Assembly (NCBI RefSeq): GCF_002284565.1
Contig: NZ_NPKI01000033.1
Coordinates: forward strand, 62,001 to 126,000
From: Mesorhizobium mediterraneum
GTDB lineage: Bacteria > Pseudomonadota > Alphaproteobacteria > Rhizobiales > Rhizobiaceae
Direction of reading: 5' to 3'
DNA length: 64,000 nucleotides
The notes under the pieces were generated by a model, which was not told where the DNA came from, ran no database searches, and worked only from the letters and a program-made list of their open reading frames with translations. Below are positions 43,756-52,226 of the stretch, one piece after another; position 1 is the first letter of the stretch; every line of letters begins with the position of its first letter. Made by a program: the position numbers and the translations under genes.

Positions 43756-44946
43756 ATGCCTGAACGCCGCAACGACCCCGGCCCCGAGATCGAGGGACTT
43801 ATCCGCGCCATCGAGGCTCGCCTCATTGAACTACGTCGCGACATCCATGCCCATCCAGAAACCGGCTTCGACACGGTCCGCACGGCCGGCCTGGTCGCCG
43901 CCGAGCTTGGCGCGCTCGGGATCGAGGCGCGCACCGGCGTCGGCCGCACCGGCGTCGTGGCCGAGATATCCGGAGCCTTTCCCGGTCCCTGCCTGATCCT
44001 GCGGGCCGATATGGATGCCTTGCCGATCGGGGAGCAAACCGGTCTGCCTTATGCTTCGACCATTCCAGGCAGGATGCATGCCTGCGGGCACGATCTTCAC
44101 ACCGCCTCGCTTCTCGGCGCCGCGCATGCGCTCGTCTCGCTGGCGCCGCGTCTGCGCGGCTCGGTCCGGCTGATTTTTCAGCCCGCCGAGGAGACGCAGG
44201 AGAGCGGCGCGGCGGCCATGGTGGTGGCGGACGGTGCCGCCAAAGGTGCTGACATGGCCATCGCCTTCCACAACCGTCCGGAACTGCCGGCGGGGCAGGT
44301 TCTGTTGAACCGCGGTGCAAGCACCGCATCGAGCGACGAGTTCAAGGTGGTGGTGCGCGGCAAGTCGGGCCATGCCGCGCGGCCCCATGCCGCCATCGAC
44401 CCGATCGTCGCCAGCGCCCACATCATCACCCAACTCCAGACCGTGATATCGCGCGAGATGGACCCCGCGCAGTCCGCCGTCCTGACCATCGGCCATATCG
44501 AGGGCGGCGCGACCCAGAACATCATTCCCGACAGCTGCATGTTCGAGGGCACCGTGCGTTGCCGCTCGCCGCGATCGCGCGATCTCGCCGAGGCCGCGTT
44601 CCGGCGCATCTGCGAAGGCACGGCGCAGGCGCTCAATGCCGCCGTCGAGATCGACTATGCGCGCGGCGCGCCGCCCCTGATGAACGACGATGCGCTGGTC
44701 GATCGTGCGGTTTCCGTGCTCGGCCATCAGTTCGGCGCGACGCCTCAGGTCGAGCCGGGAACGAGCTTCGGAGCCGAGGACTTTTCCTATTTCTCCGAAC
44801 TCATGCCTTCGGTCCAGATATTCATCGGTTCGGGCCAGCCCGGCCGTGACGACCGCGTCCACAACTCCGACTATCAGCCCGATGAAGCCTGCATCGGGCA
44901 AAGCGCCATCGCGCTCACGCGCATGGCGGTCGATCTTCTTTCCTGA
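43756..44946 (+). CDS. M20-family amidohydrolase (hippurate hydrolase-like)
   Basis: Metal-dependent amidohydrolase of 396 residues that cleaves N-acyl or N-carbamoyl amino acids to release the free amino acid; probably cytosolic (no signal peptide). Metal ligands are represented by HAHPETGFDT, ACGHDLHTAS and PAEETQESG; a dimerisation domain with GHAARPHAAIDP lies in the middle. It is the first gene of an operon whose other members import and use an amino acid-like compound, so it probably opens an acylated form of that compound. The exact substrate is unknown. Confidence 0.85.
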   Translation: MPERRNDPGPEIEGLIRAIEARLIELRRDIHAHPETGFDTVRTAGLVAAELGALGIEARTGVGRTGVVAEISGAFPGPCLILRADMDALPIGEQTGLPYASTIPGRMHACGHDLHTASLLGAAHALVSLAPRLRGSVRLIFQPAEETQESGAAAMVVADGAAKGADMAIAFHNRPELPAGQVLLNRGASTASSDEFKVVVRGKSGHAARPHAAIDPIVASAHIITQLQTVISREMDPAQSAVLTIGHIEGGATQNIIPDSCMFEGTVRCRSPRSRDLAEAAFRRICEGTAQALNAAVEIDYARGAPPLMNDDALVDRAVSVLGHQFGATPQVEPGTSFGAEDFSYFSELMPSVQIFIGSGQPGRDDRVHNSDYQPDEACIGQSAIALTRMAVDLLS

Positions 44947-44979
44947 CCCCTCAACCCTCCTCCCAAGGATGATCCAAGC

Positions 44980-45837
44980 ATGAAAATCACCCGCAGCACC
45001 TTCCTGCGCATGGGCCTTGCCGCCATTGCCGGGCTCGCCGTTGCCCCCGCCACAGCTCTTGCCCAGGGACGTAAAAAATATGTTTTCGCCACCGAAGGAG
45101 CCTTCCCGCCCTTCAATATGACCCGACCGAATGGCGAGCTCTACGGCTTCGAGCTGGACATGCTGGCCGAGATCGCCAAGCGCGCCGACTTCGACTATGA
45201 GGTGATCTCGCAGGCCTGGGACGGCATGATCCAGGGCCTCATCGACGGCAAGTACAATGCGGTGGTCGACTCGGTCTCCGTCACCGAGAAACGCCTCGAA
45301 GTGGTCGATTTCTCGCTCCCCTACACCACCGGCGGCTCGACCTTCGTCGTGCTGAAGGAAAGCGGCGTCGAACTGTCGGGCACGGGCGCTTTCGTCGACC
45401 TCGACGATACGAAGGCCACCGATGCCGCCATCACGGCGATCGCCGGGGTGCTGGACGGCAAGACCGTGGGCGTCCACGTCTCGACCATCCAGGCAGACTT
45501 CCTGAACAAGTATCTGGCCGACAAGGGCGTGACGATCCGCACCTATCAGACCGGCCCGGAAGTCTATCAGGATCTGCTGAACGGGCGGCTCGACGCCGGG
45601 ATCGCCTCGGTCACCAACATCTCGGCTTTCCTCGAGAAGAACACAGAAACCGCCAAGGCCACCGGCCCGTCCTTCACGGGCGGCGTCATGGGGCGCGGCT
45701 CGGCCTTCGTCGTCCAGAAGGGCGACGCCGAACTGGCCGGGCTTCTCAGCAAAGCGCTGAAGTCGATGTCGGACGACGGCACGCTCGTCGAGCTGTCGAA
45801 AAAATGGTTCGGCATGGTCGTGACGCCCGCGCTCTGA
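44980..45837 (+). CDS. Polar amino-acid ABC transporter, substrate-binding protein
   Basis: Periplasmic solute-binding protein (family 3, polar amino acid type) of 285 residues. The signal peptide occupies about 1-28, ending ATALAQG. The mature N-terminus KYVFATEGAFPPFNM and the later VVDSVSVTEKRLEVVDFSLPY are typical of this family. The two permeases, the ATPase and a regulator follow in the same operon, so the transporter set is complete. The ligand is likely an amino acid or related zwitterion. Confidence 0.88.
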   Translation: MKITRSTFLRMGLAAIAGLAVAPATALAQGRKKYVFATEGAFPPFNMTRPNGELYGFELDMLAEIAKRADFDYEVISQAWDGMIQGLIDGKYNAVVDSVSVTEKRLEVVDFSLPYTTGGSTFVVLKESGVELSGTGAFVDLDDTKATDAAITAIAGVLDGKTVGVHVSTIQADFLNKYLADKGVTIRTYQTGPEVYQDLLNGRLDAGIASVTNISAFLEKNTETAKATGPSFTGGVMGRGSAFVVQKGDAELAGLLSKALKSMSDDGTLVELSKKWFGMVVTPAL

Positions 45838-45844
45838 GGCCAGG

Positions 45845-46564
45845 GTGCAGGCCGATCTGACACTTCTCGGCTTAGGGCCCGACGGATGGGGGCTGGCGCT
45901 CGCGCGCGCCGGCCTCATGACGCTCTATGTCTCCGTCGCGGCATTCCTGAGCGGGTTGGCCTTCGGCACGCTCATCGCCTGGGCCCGGGTGGCGGGCAAC
46001 TGGCCGCTGCGCAAGCTGGCCGAGGCCTACGCCACGGTCTTCCGGGGCGTGCCCGATATCCTGGTGATCTACCTGTTCTATTTCGGCGGCCGGCAGGTCG
46101 TCACGGCCATTGGCACGGCGCTCGGACTGTCGGGGCCGTTCGACATCAGCGGCTTTTTGGCCGGAGTGCTGGCGATCGGGCTGATCTCGGCCGCCAACCA
46201 GTCCGAGGTGCTGCGCGGCGCCTATCAGGCCGTGCCCCGGGGCACGATCGAGGCGGGGCGCGTGGTCGGCATGACGCGGCTGATCCTGTTTCGGCGGGTC
46301 ATCGCGCCGCAGGCGCTGGTCACCGCAATTCCCGGCATGGGCAACCAGTGGCAGTCGGTCATCAAGGAATCCGCCCTCGTCTCGGTGACGGGGTTGGTCG
46401 AGACCATGCGCCAGGTCGCGGTCGCAGCGGGCACTACGCAAGAGCATTTCCTGTTCTACGCCGCCGGTGCGATCATCTATCTCATCATCACCACGCTGTC
46501 GGATCATGTCTTCCGCCTCGCCGAAAGACGCAGCCTGCGCGGCCACGAGCAAGGCGGGCTCTGA
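45845..46564 (+). CDS. Polar amino-acid ABC transporter, permease 1
   Basis: Inner-membrane permease of the HisM/GlnP type, 239 residues with about five helices. The cytoplasmic EAA loop that contacts the ATPase is visible as GTIEAGRVVGMTRLILFRRV. A GTG at 45845 is the likely start, 7 bases after the binding-protein gene. It is adjacent to a second permease, so the transporter would be a heterodimer. Confidence 0.87.
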   Translation: MQADLTLLGLGPDGWGLALARAGLMTLYVSVAAFLSGLAFGTLIAWARVAGNWPLRKLAEAYATVFRGVPDILVIYLFYFGGRQVVTAIGTALGLSGPFDISGFLAGVLAIGLISAANQSEVLRGAYQAVPRGTIEAGRVVGMTRLILFRRVIAPQALVTAIPGMGNQWQSVIKESALVSVTGLVETMRQVAVAAGTTQEHFLFYAAGAIIYLIITTLSDHVFRLAERRSLRGHEQGGL

Positions 46565-46565
46565 G

Positions 46566-47252
46566 ATGGATTTCGCCTTTCTCTCGAGCATATTCACGCA
46601 GCTCCTCAAGGGGTTGCCGCTGACGCTCAACCTCGGCGTCCTGGCGCTTGTGGGCGGGTTCTGCCTTTCGCTGATCCTCAACCTCATGCGCACGACGAGG
46701 GTCGGCAACGCACTGGCCTCGGCCTATGTCTTCGTCTTCCGCGGCACGCCGCTGCTCATCCAGATATTCATGATCTACTACGGGCTGGCGGGCTTCGGCT
46801 TCATCCGCCACGGCTTCCTCTGGCCCTTCCTGCGCGAGCCCTATTGGTGCGGGCTGCTGGCGCTGATCCTGAACGATGCCGCCTATACGTCCGAGATTCT
46901 GCGCGGGGGGTTGCGCGCCGTGCCAAGGGGCGCGGTCGAAGCAGGGCGCGTCTCGGGCATGACGCGGCTGACGGTCATGCGCCGCATCACGCTGCCCATA
47001 GCCGTCCGTCAGGCGCTGCCCGCCTATTCCAACGAGGTGATCTCGATCCTCAAATCCACGGCGCTGGTCTCGACCATCACGCTGATGGAAGTCACCGGCA
47101 TAGCCCGCGCCGCCGCCTCGGAAACCTGGCGGGCGGTCGAGATATTCCTCTGCGCGGCGGCGATCTATCTCGCCCTGTCGCTTGTGGTTACGCGGCTCTC
47201 GGCCTGGGCCGAGCGGCGCCTTTCGCCCTGGCAATTCGGAGAGACGCCATGA
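46566..47252 (+). CDS. Polar amino-acid ABC transporter, permease 2
   Basis: Second HisM/GlnP-type permease, 228 residues, about five helices. The EAA loop is GAVEAGRVSGMTRLTVMRRI. The start at 46566 is one base after the stop of permease 1; earlier starts would read through that gene. Its stop overlaps the start of the ATPase gene by 4 bases, so the three are tightly coupled. Confidence 0.87.
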   Translation: MDFAFLSSIFTQLLKGLPLTLNLGVLALVGGFCLSLILNLMRTTRVGNALASAYVFVFRGTPLLIQIFMIYYGLAGFGFIRHGFLWPFLREPYWCGLLALILNDAAYTSEILRGGLRAVPRGAVEAGRVSGMTRLTVMRRITLPIAVRQALPAYSNEVISILKSTALVSTITLMEVTGIARAAASETWRAVEIFLCAAAIYLALSLVVTRLSAWAERRLSPWQFGETP

Positions 47253-48025
47253 GCCTCCCATCGACCGCGCTTTCCATCGCCGGCCTGCGCAAGAGCTTCG
47301 GCAGCAACGAGGTGCTGCGCGGCATCGACCTTGTCGCCAAGGACGGCGACGTGATCTCGTTGATAGGCGCGAGCGGCTCTGGCAAGAGCACGCTGCTGCG
47401 CTGCATCCCCATGCTGGAGATCCCCGACGTCGGAACGGTGTCGGTGGGCGAGGACAGCCTCTCCCCGACGGGCGGCCGTCTGTCGCGCGCCCAACTGGCC
47501 GTGGCGCGGCAGATGCGCGGACATCTCGGCTTCGTCTTCCAGAACTTCAATCTGTGGCCGCACCGCACCGTGCTGCAGAACGTCATCGAGGCGCCACTGT
47601 TCGTCCAGAGCCGTCCCCGCGCCGAGGCAGTGGAGGAGGCCACGGCGCTCCTGGAAAAGGTAGGCCTCGCCGAAAAGCGCGATGCGTGGCCCGCGCATCT
47701 TTCGGGCGGGCAGCAGCAGCGGGTCGCGATCGCGCGCGCTCTTGCCCAGCGGCCTCGCGCCATCCTGTTCGACGAGCCCACCTCGGCGCTCGACCCGGAA
47801 CTGGTGGGCGAGGTCCTGAAGGTGATCCGCGCCCTTGCCGCGGAAGGGCGCACCATGCTGATCGTTACCCACGAGATGGGCTTTGCGCGCGAGGTCTCCT
47901 CGCGGGTAGTCTTCCTGCATCAGGGCCTGATAGAAGAGGCCGGCACACCGGGGCAGGTCTTTGGCAATCCTGCATCGGAGCGCTGCCGCGCCTTTCTCAG
48001 CGGCCATTTCGACCGCAATCGCTAA
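47249..48025 (+). CDS. Polar amino-acid ABC transporter, ATP-binding protein
   Basis: ATPase subunit of 258 residues. Walker A is G40-ASGSGKS, the signature is LSGGQQQR, and Walker B is AILFDEPTSALD, followed by the switch His in IVTHEMGF. Start at 47249 overlaps the permease stop by 4 bases; the frame is open far upstream only by chance. With the binding protein and two permeases it forms a full importer of the histidine/glutamine type. Confidence 0.92.
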   Translation: MSLPSTALSIAGLRKSFGSNEVLRGIDLVAKDGDVISLIGASGSGKSTLLRCIPMLEIPDVGTVSVGEDSLSPTGGRLSRAQLAVARQMRGHLGFVFQNFNLWPHRTVLQNVIEAPLFVQSRPRAEAVEEATALLEKVGLAEKRDAWPAHLSGGQQQRVAIARALAQRPRAILFDEPTSALDPELVGEVLKVIRALAAEGRTMLIVTHEMGFAREVSSRVVFLHQGLIEEAGTPGQVFGNPASERCRAFLSGHFDRNR

Positions 48026-48036
48026 GGACCCCGGAC

Positions 48037-48729
48037 ATGCGTCAGCCAATCCAGCGCAAGAGCCTTCAGGACCAGGCCACCGAGTGGCTGCGCGAGGCGA
48101 TCGTGCGTGGCGATTTTGCGCCGGGCGCGGTGCTGACCGAGCTGACCTTGACCGAACGCATTGGTCTCGGCCGTGGCACGGTGCGTTCCGCGCTCTTCGC
48201 GATGGAAGCGCAGGAACTGGTGACGCGCACGCCCTATTCGAGCTGGCGCGTGGCCGTGCTCGATGCCCAGGCGATCTGGGAGATCTACACATTGCGGGCG
48301 GCGTTCGAAGGCTTGGCCGCCCGCATTCTCGCCCAACGCCGCGCCGCTCTCGGTACCGATCTGGTCGAGGCGGCTTTTGCCGCCCTACCGGCGGCGAATG
48401 ACGGCGGCACGGATGTGCGGGTGGCAGCCGATCTCGGCTTCCATGCCAGTTTCGTCGAGCAGACCGGGCACCAGCATCTGATCCGTCGCCACGGGCTTCT
48501 GGCCGACAAGATGGAGTGGCTCTATCGCTGGTCCGAAGCACACTGGCCCTGCCGCCAGCCGCTGGTCAGCGATCACCAGCGCCTGTTCGACGCGCTGATG
48601 AGGGGAAGCCCCGAAGCGGCCGAACAGGCCGTCCGCGACCATATCGCCGAGTCGATCGAGCTGGACGTCGCAGGCTTCTACGAACTTCAAGGACGCGGCG
48701 CGACGACGCCGCAACAGGAGCAGGCATGA
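48037..48729 (+). CDS. GntR-family regulator (FadR/FCD subfamily)
   Basis: Regulator of 230 residues. An N-terminal winged helix (about 8-72, LQDQATEWLREAIVRGDFAPG and LTERIGLGRGTVRSALFAM) is joined to a C-terminal all-helical FCD effector domain (about 80-215) in which a metal and small ligand usually bind. It is embedded in the operon it probably controls, 11 bases after the ATPase gene and overlapping the next gene by 4 bases. The inverted repeat near 43684-43702 is a candidate operator. Confidence 0.85.
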   Translation: MRQPIQRKSLQDQATEWLREAIVRGDFAPGAVLTELTLTERIGLGRGTVRSALFAMEAQELVTRTPYSSWRVAVLDAQAIWEIYTLRAAFEGLAARILAQRRAALGTDLVEAAFAALPAANDGGTDVRVAADLGFHASFVEQTGHQHLIRRHGLLADKMEWLYRWSEAHWPCRQPLVSDHQRLFDALMRGSPEAAEQAVRDHIAESIELDVAGFYELQGRGATTPQQEQA

Positions 48730-49625
48730 ACGACATCACCATTCTCGACGGCGGCATGGGCCGCGAACTCGAGCGCATCGGCGCGCCCTTCCGCCAGCCG
48801 GAATGGTCCGCGCTGGCGCTGATGGAAGCGCCCGAGATGGTCCGCCGGGTGCACGAGGATTATATTCGCGCGGGCGCGAAGGTCATCACCACCAATTCCT
48901 ATGCGCTGGTGCCCTTCCACATCGGCGAGGGGCGGTTCCGTGCGCGCGGCGCCGAGTTGGCGTCGCTGGCCGGAAGGCTGGCGCGCGAGGCGGCCGACGG
49001 CACGCCCGGCGTGAAGGTAGCTGGATCGTTGCCGCCAGTCTTCGGCTCCTATCAGCCGGAACTTTTCAAGGCCGACCTGGCGCAGGACTATCTCTCGGTT
49101 CTGGTTGAGGGCCTCGCGCCCCACGTCGATTGCTGGCTCGCCGAGACCCAGAGCAGCCTCGAGGAGGCCCACACCGCCGCCGCGGCGGTGCGCGGCAGCG
49201 GCAAGCCGCTCTGGCTGTCCTTCACCCTGCGGGACGATGTCGCGCCGCAGGACGTGCCCGAGCCGCAGCTGCGGTCCGGGCAGAGCGTAGCCGACGCTGC
49301 CCGTCTCGCACAGCGCACGGGGGCGGAGGCGCTGCTCTTCAATTGCTCTATGCCCGAGGTCATGGGAGCAGCGCTCCAAGCTGCGCGCATTGCCGCCCCC
49401 GGTCTGCCGCTCGGGGTCTATGCCAACGCCTTCGGCTCCCAGGACGAGGACGGCGCGGCCAACGAGGTGATCTCGGATATCCGGGCCGATCTCGATCCGA
49501 AATCCTATTGCCGCTGGGCCGACGGCTGGGTCGCGAAGGGTGCCTCCATCATCGGCGGCTGCTGCGGGATTGGCGCCGACCACATCCACCATCTGGCCGG
49601 GCATCTGCGCTGCGGGCATCATTGA
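48726..49625 (+). CDS. Homocysteine S-methyltransferase family protein
   Basis: Zinc-dependent methyltransferase (MmuM/BHMT type) of 299 residues that passes a methyl group from a sulfonium or betaine donor to homocysteine, forming methionine. The three zinc cysteines are visible: C207 (FNCSMPE) and C279-C280 (GGCCGIG). N-terminal LDGGMGRELER is also typical. As the last intact gene of the M20-ABC-GntR operon, it suggests the imported compound carries a transferable methyl group, for instance S-methylmethionine. A broken SDR fragment follows at once. Confidence 0.87.
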   Translation: MNDITILDGGMGRELERIGAPFRQPEWSALALMEAPEMVRRVHEDYIRAGAKVITTNSYALVPFHIGEGRFRARGAELASLAGRLAREAADGTPGVKVAGSLPPVFGSYQPELFKADLAQDYLSVLVEGLAPHVDCWLAETQSSLEEAHTAAAAVRGSGKPLWLSFTLRDDVAPQDVPEPQLRSGQSVADAARLAQRTGAEALLFNCSMPEVMGAALQAARIAAPGLPLGVYANAFGSQDEDGAANEVISDIRADLDPKSYCRWADGWVAKGASIIGGCCGIGADHIHHLAGHLRCGHH

Positions 49626-49741
49626 CGCCTGTGGGCCGCGCAGAGCGGCTCTTGTCACGGGCGTCAGCCGCGGCATCGGCAGGGCGCTTGCCAAGAGGGG
49701 CTGCCGAGGCAGGCTTCGTTGTCGCCATCAACGCCATCTGA
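49624..49741 (+). pseudogene. Remnant of a short-chain dehydrogenase/reductase (SDR) gene
   Basis: Directly after the methyltransferase stop, one frame reads RAALVTGVSRGIGRALAKR, the TGxxxGIG nucleotide-binding start of an SDR. A shift to the next frame continues AEAGFVVAINAI and then TGA, matching the expected continuation (LAEAGF-VAIN). So only about 35 codons of the N-terminus survive, with a frameshift. The rest is missing, and the next feature is the GNAT gene on the other strand. This marks a deletion or recombination edge of the accessory operon. Confidence 0.72.
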
Positions 49742-49755
49742 CCCCGGGTGGGGTA

Positions 49756-50238
49756 TCACGAAAGACGTTTGCGCATCGTGATCGAGGTCGGACGGTCGTA
49801 GCCGTTGTGCGCCGTCCGTTCGGTTTCGCGAAAGCCGAGGCGGGCAAAGGCTGCATGATTTCCGGTCAGTTCGACCCGCGTCTGAAGCTCGATCGCCGGC
49901 TTGCCGCGGTTGCGGGCAAGATCCTCGACAGCTTGCATCAGTTGGCTGCCAATCCCCTGTCCTTGAAAGCCCGGTTCGACGGCGAGCTTTCCGACGTAGA
50001 AATCGTTGGCCCGCTCCAGAACAAAAATACAGCCGATGATCCTGCCGTCCTTCAGCGCCGAAAAGCCCATCTCCCGCCGAGCCTTGTCCCGGAGATTTTC
50101 GACCGTGAGCCGATGTGCTGAGGATGGCGGATCGATGACGCCGTCCATCGAGGCGAAGGCGCGCATGATCAGCGCCAGCACCTCGTCCCATCGGTCGAAA
50201 TCGGCGGGAAGCTGCGCGATGGAAACCAGGCTGCCCAA
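49756..50238 (-). CDS. GNAT-family N-acetyltransferase
   Basis: Acetyltransferase of 160 residues. The acetyl-CoA loop is EPGFQGQGIGSQLMQ (about 88-102), followed by ELQTRVELTGNHAAFARLGF, as in amino-acid or small-molecule GNATs. It reads leftward, facing the accessory operon, and lies 3 bases beyond the moeB/thiF-like gene. The substrate is not predictable. Confidence 0.83.
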   Translation of the reverse strand: MGSLVSIAQLPADFDRWDEVLALIMRAFASMDGVIDPPSSAHRLTVENLRDKARREMGFSALKDGRIIGCIFVLERANDFYVGKLAVEPGFQGQGIGSQLMQAVEDLARNRGKPAIELQTRVELTGNHAAFARLGFRETERTAHNGYDRPTSITMRKRLS

Positions 50239-50241
50239 GAT

Positions 50242-50997
50242 CTAGTTTCTCTTGTAGCGGATCGTATCGAAGCGCGCGGTCAACGCATCGTAAAGCAGCA
50301 GCCGACCGACCAGCGGCTCGCCTATGCCGGCGATCAGCTTGATCGCCTCCATGGCCTGCAGCGTGCCGACGACGCCGGTCAGCACGCCGAGCACGCCGGC
50401 CACAGCGCAGGACGGCACCAGGCCGGGCGGCGGCGGTTCCGGAAAAAGATCGCGATAGCTTGGATATGGCTTGCCGTCCGCGCCGGTCTCGAACGGTTTC
50501 AGCACGGTCACCGAGCCGTCGAAGCGGCCGACGGCGGCATGTACCAGCGGCCGCTTTTCCGCGGCGCAGGCGTCGGCCACCGCATAGCGTGTTTCGAAAT
50601 TGTCGGAGCCGTCGACGACGATGTCATAGCGGGCGACGAGAGCAGGGGCGTTGTCCGCCGTCAGCCTGAGATTGTGCAGTTCCACGGCGACGTTGGGATT
50701 GATGCGGGCGATAGCCGCTTTGGCACTGTCGGTTTTCGCCATGCCGACAGTCTCGGTGCCGTGAATCACCTGTCTTTGCAGGTTTGACAGCGAGACGCTG
50801 TCGTCGTCGACGATCCCGAGCGTGCCGACGCCGGCGGCGGCAAGATATTCGAGCACCGGCGCCCCCAACCCGCCGGCGCCGATGACCAGGACCCGCGCAC
50901 GCTTCAGACGCTGCTGGCCGGCGCCACCGATCTCGGGCAGCACGATGTGGCGGGCGTAGCGTTCAAGCTCTTCGTCGGTGAGCGCGGTGATGTTCAT
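50242..50997 (-). CDS. MoeB/ThiF-family sulfur-carrier adenylyltransferase
   Basis: E1-like enzyme that adenylates the C-terminus of a sulfur-carrier protein (MoaD or ThiS); 251 residues. The nucleotide loop is VLVIGAGGLGAPVLEYLAAAG (36-56) and the adenylation DxD...R region is IVDDDSVSLSNLQRQ. The zinc CxxC usually seen as CYRCLF in MoeB is replaced by S180-Y-R-D183, and a second CxxC is also missing, so this protein probably lacks the structural zinc. The start at 50997 is supported by the N-terminal LTDEELERYARHIVLPEIG. It lies 31 bases downstream of recF. Confidence 0.85.
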   Translation of the reverse strand: MNITALTDEELERYARHIVLPEIGGAGQQRLKRARVLVIGAGGLGAPVLEYLAAAGVGTLGIVDDDSVSLSNLQRQVIHGTETVGMAKTDSAKAAIARINPNVAVELHNLRLTADNAPALVARYDIVVDGSDNFETRYAVADACAAEKRPLVHAAVGRFDGSVTVLKPFETGADGKPYPSYRDLFPEPPPPGLVPSCAVAGVLGVLTGVVGTLQAMEAIKLIAGIGEPLVGRLLLYDALTARFDTIRYKRN

Positions 50998-51028
50998 TGC
51001 AAGACAATATAGCTGCCGAGAAATCTTG

Positions 51029-52201
51029 TCAGGCGTCTTTGGTTGGCCCAACCGTGCCGTGATCGACGGTCAGGAACTGCGCGCGTCCCTTGAGACTGGA
51101 AAACAGCGCCGCATCGGTCCCGGTCATGAAGGCCTGGCAGTTCAGCTCTTCGAGGATCGAGAACAGCGCGGCGCGCCGGCCTGCGTCGAGATGGGCGGCG
51201 ATCTCATCGAGCAGCAGGATCGGCGTCATGCCCGACATCTCGCCGGTCAGCCGGGCATGCGACAGGACCATGCCGACCAGCAGCGCCTTCTGCTCGCCGG
51301 TCGAACAGAGTTCGGCCGGCATCGCCTTGGGCCGGTGCCTCACCACGAGATCCGAACGGTGCGGGCCGTCTAGCGTGCGCCCGGCGGCGCGGTCGCGATC
51401 GCGGCCTTCGGCAAGGGCGCGGCGGAACCGCTCCTCGACATCGACAGCCGCGGTGGTTCCGACTTCGCTTTCCAACGCGCCCGACAGGCCGATATCGGCT
51501 TGCGGAAACGGACCCGCGCTTGGCAGCCTGTCGATCATCGCGGCAAGCAGGCGCACCAGTTCGGCACGCGCCGCGGCAATCGCCACACCGGTTTCGGCCA
51601 TTTGCGTCTCGATTGCGTCGAACCAGGCGCCGTCACGCGAGCCTTCGGCGAGCAGCCGATTGCGGCCGCGCATCGCTTTTTCGTAGTCGAGCGCGCGCTG
51701 GCCGTGGCCGGGATCGATCGCCAGCACCTGACGGTCGAGAAAGCGCCGGCGGTCTGCGGCCGGCCCGGTGAACAATGCATCCATCGCCGGTGTTAGCCAG
51801 ACGACGCGCAGCCATTCCAGCATGTCCTCCGCCGAGCGCGCTGCCGCGCCATTGATCCGCACCCGCCGGCCGCCCTCGCCGGCGGCGTCGCCGCCTGCAA
51901 TGCCGGTGCCGATCTCGACCGGGCCGTCCGGCCCATCGAGCCGGGCATGGATGGCAAAGCCGCCGTCGCCGCCTTCGCGCGCCACGTCGGCATAAGGTGC
52001 GCGGCGCAGGCCGCGACCCGGCGTCAGCAGGGAAATCGCTTCCAGCAGATTGGTTTTGCCGGCGCCATTGTCACCGGAAAAAATCACGGCGCCGGGGTCG
52101 ATGTCGATCGACAGCGTTGCGTAGTTGCGGAAATTCGTAAGCGATAGCTTACTTATATGAGTCTGCTGGTCGTGCGCAGACTGCTTCGCAACTCCGGTCA
52201 T
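51029..52201 (-). CDS. recF: DNA replication and repair protein RecF
   Basis: SMC-like ATPase that loads RecA at single-strand gaps; 390 residues. Walker A is GDNGAGKTNLL near 42-52, the signature region is LLSTGEQKALLV-like (here CSTGEQKALLVGMVL), and Walker B is PILLLDEIAAHLD. The N-terminus LSLTNFRNYATLSIDIDPG is diagnostic. The gene is downstream of dnaN (25 bases), in the classic dnaA-dnaN-recF order. The first 15 residues (MTGVAKQSAHDQQTH) are an extension. Confidence 0.95.
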   Translation of the reverse strand: MTGVAKQSAHDQQTHISKLSLTNFRNYATLSIDIDPGAVIFSGDNGAGKTNLLEAISLLTPGRGLRRAPYADVAREGGDGGFAIHARLDGPDGPVEIGTGIAGGDAAGEGGRRVRINGAAARSAEDMLEWLRVVWLTPAMDALFTGPAADRRRFLDRQVLAIDPGHGQRALDYEKAMRGRNRLLAEGSRDGAWFDAIETQMAETGVAIAAARAELVRLLAAMIDRLPSAGPFPQADIGLSGALESEVGTTAAVDVEERFRRALAEGRDRDRAAGRTLDGPHRSDLVVRHRPKAMPAELCSTGEQKALLVGMVLSHARLTGEMSGMTPILLLDEIAAHLDAGRRAALFSILEELNCQAFMTGTDAALFSSLKGRAQFLTVDHGTVGPTKDA

Positions 52202-52226
52202 GACAGCAAGATGGCTTCTTTCGGGC

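Noticed and set aside
43831..45918. 695-codon minus-strand ORF opposite the amidohydrolase and binding-protein genes
   Set aside because: Antisense shadow spanning two intact genes with strong family motifs.
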